Assembly (NCBI GenBank): GCA_937911505.1
Contig: CALEMF010000061.1
Coordinates: 33,769 to 97,768, forward strand
DNA length: 64,000 bases
Origin: an uncultured Cytophagales bacterium
Lineage (GTDB): Bacteria; Bacteroidota; Bacteroidia; Cytophagales; Thermonemataceae
Direction: 5' to 3'
The notes below the pieces were generated by a model, which saw only the letters and a list, made by a program, of their open reading frames with translations, made no database searches and was not told where the DNA came from. Numbering within the stretch: the first letter of the stretch is position 1; each line of letters opens with the position of its first letter. Shown one piece after another: positions 63,501 through 64,000 of the stretch. The translations under genes and the position numbers were made by a program.

Positions 63501-64000
63501 TTGGCGGTGCTGATACGTTGCGTATTGCCTTTTCTTCTTATTAAGTCGCCTATGACACCCAGTATTTTCACCCTGCCATCAGGCTTTTGGCTTTCGGGAG
63601 CAGCGTCTTGCTGCAAGTAGTAGTCTACCACCGTTTGGTGTTCGGGGTGCATTTTTACCTGCATTTGATCAAAGAGCTTAGGGATAAAGGCTTTGTAGCC
63701 ACTGCCCACTAGTATACCCATCAACAGATGGATGGTACCTAGTTGCGCTTGTGGATCTTCGGTGTTTCGGTTGGCGTTCAGTACATCAGCGAGCAATTGG
63801 AGCGTATTATAAGCCTCCTTGTCTCTTCTGAGCTTTCGGAGATCGGTAGCCTTGGCGGTATAGTAGATAGAGTCTGGCTCGTAGTCGAAATTGTAGCCAA
63901 AGACTTCTGCACCAATCAGATCGTCGAGTATGCGTTGCTTAAAAGCGGGTGGAAGGCTTTCATCTTCCTTTACCATCGTGCGTACTTCCATTTCTATGCC
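60527..64000 (-). pseudogene. Giant AsmA-like repeat protein, N-terminal part (5' end outside window), ending at in-frame TAA
   Basis: The frame is still open at the window end (GIEMEV upstream of the ATG at 63991), so the true start lies beyond. The visible 1157 codons are beta-rich with recurring units (LLDGFLSAGLSLENP; LFMLMARFTYEKEKQEEF helix; FDSFLLQMPRPDNGGFYPMM) and a highly charged EEEKEKKKEEEKGKK helix. This resembles AsmA-like/bridge-type proteins, with the AAA+ ATPase downstream. The TAA replaces one codon between SDV and LSGLYF; CAA (Gln) would be the simplest original. Family and function are not established; the eCIS link is an inference from the ATPase. Confidence 0.5.

Noticed and set aside
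1..64000. Alternative genetic code (TAA/TAG as Gln)
   Set aside because: Many intact genes end at TAA or TAG at normal family lengths, e.g. parC at TAG; only three genes are affected.
1..64000. CRISPR array, tRNA or rRNA genes, insertion sequences
   Set aside because: No regular repeat-spacer pattern, no cloverleaf, no transposase and no terminal inverted repeats were seen by eye.

Overview
The window looks like a chromosomal segment of a Bacteroidota bacterium, most likely Cytophagales-like. The reasons are two TonB-dependent outer-membrane receptors with carboxypeptidase-regulatory N-domains, a secreted protease with GEVED domains and a type IX secretion (T9SS) C-terminal sorting domain, M61 and Bacteroidetes-type zinc proteases, SiaC/DUF1987 and DUF2807 proteins, and TAnnTTTG-type -7 promoter boxes. 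No rRNA, tRNA, CRISPR array or intact insertion sequence was seen.

Layout. 1-0.7 kb: C-terminal end of a Tc-toxin A-like protein, cut by the window edge. 0.8-9.5 kb: YdeI-like and SRPBCC genes, a Crp/Fnr-type regulator, two outer-membrane receptors, a J-domain protein and a broken gene of HEPN-like appearance. 9.5-10.5 kb: a nearly gene-free kilobase with one 58-codon ORF. 10.5-17 kb: DUF1206 membrane protein, a second Crp-like regulator, an SRPBCC lipoprotein plus a broken SDR, a membrane protein, and an SDR/AraC pair. 17-31.5 kb: large zinc metalloprotease, parC, an operon of substrate-binding-like protein, SDR and acyl-CoA dehydrogenase, an isolated 15-codon ORF with its own terminator, a methyltransferase, an M61 peptidase, a class III aminotransferase and two small membrane proteins. 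31.5-42.4 kb: frameshifted M43 protease, DUF2807 protein, SbcD-type nuclease behind a TerB-ABCG fusion transporter, a lipoprotein, and a zinc-ribbon/Nif3 pair. 42.5-50.5 kb: SiaC, a leucine-rich-repeat protein, a giant helical protein with a C-terminal NTPase-like domain coupled to an MscS channel, and dnaB. 50.5-57 kb: Mpl-type Mur ligase, 3-hydroxybutyrate dehydrogenase, and a sulfite reductase-siroheme operon whose reductase carries a HEPN-like tail. 57-64 kb: an AAA+ ATPase of the type seen in contractile injection loci, downstream of a giant AsmA-like repeat protein that is broken by a stop codon and runs off the window.

Four coding sequences are interrupted by a single lesion each: in-frame TAG at 9281-9283, in-frame TAA at 13049-13051, loss of one T near 32646, and in-frame TAA at 60527-60529. 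In each case the protein resumes with convincing family sequence. Draft-sequence error, recent pseudogenisation and stop readthrough are all possible. Normal TAA and TAG stops elsewhere argue against a changed genetic code.

The best candidates for undescribed biology are the helical NTPase-MscS pair with its divergent LRR gene, the AAA+/giant AsmA-like locus, the isolated 15-residue ORF unit, and the structured intergenic element at 19929-20075.
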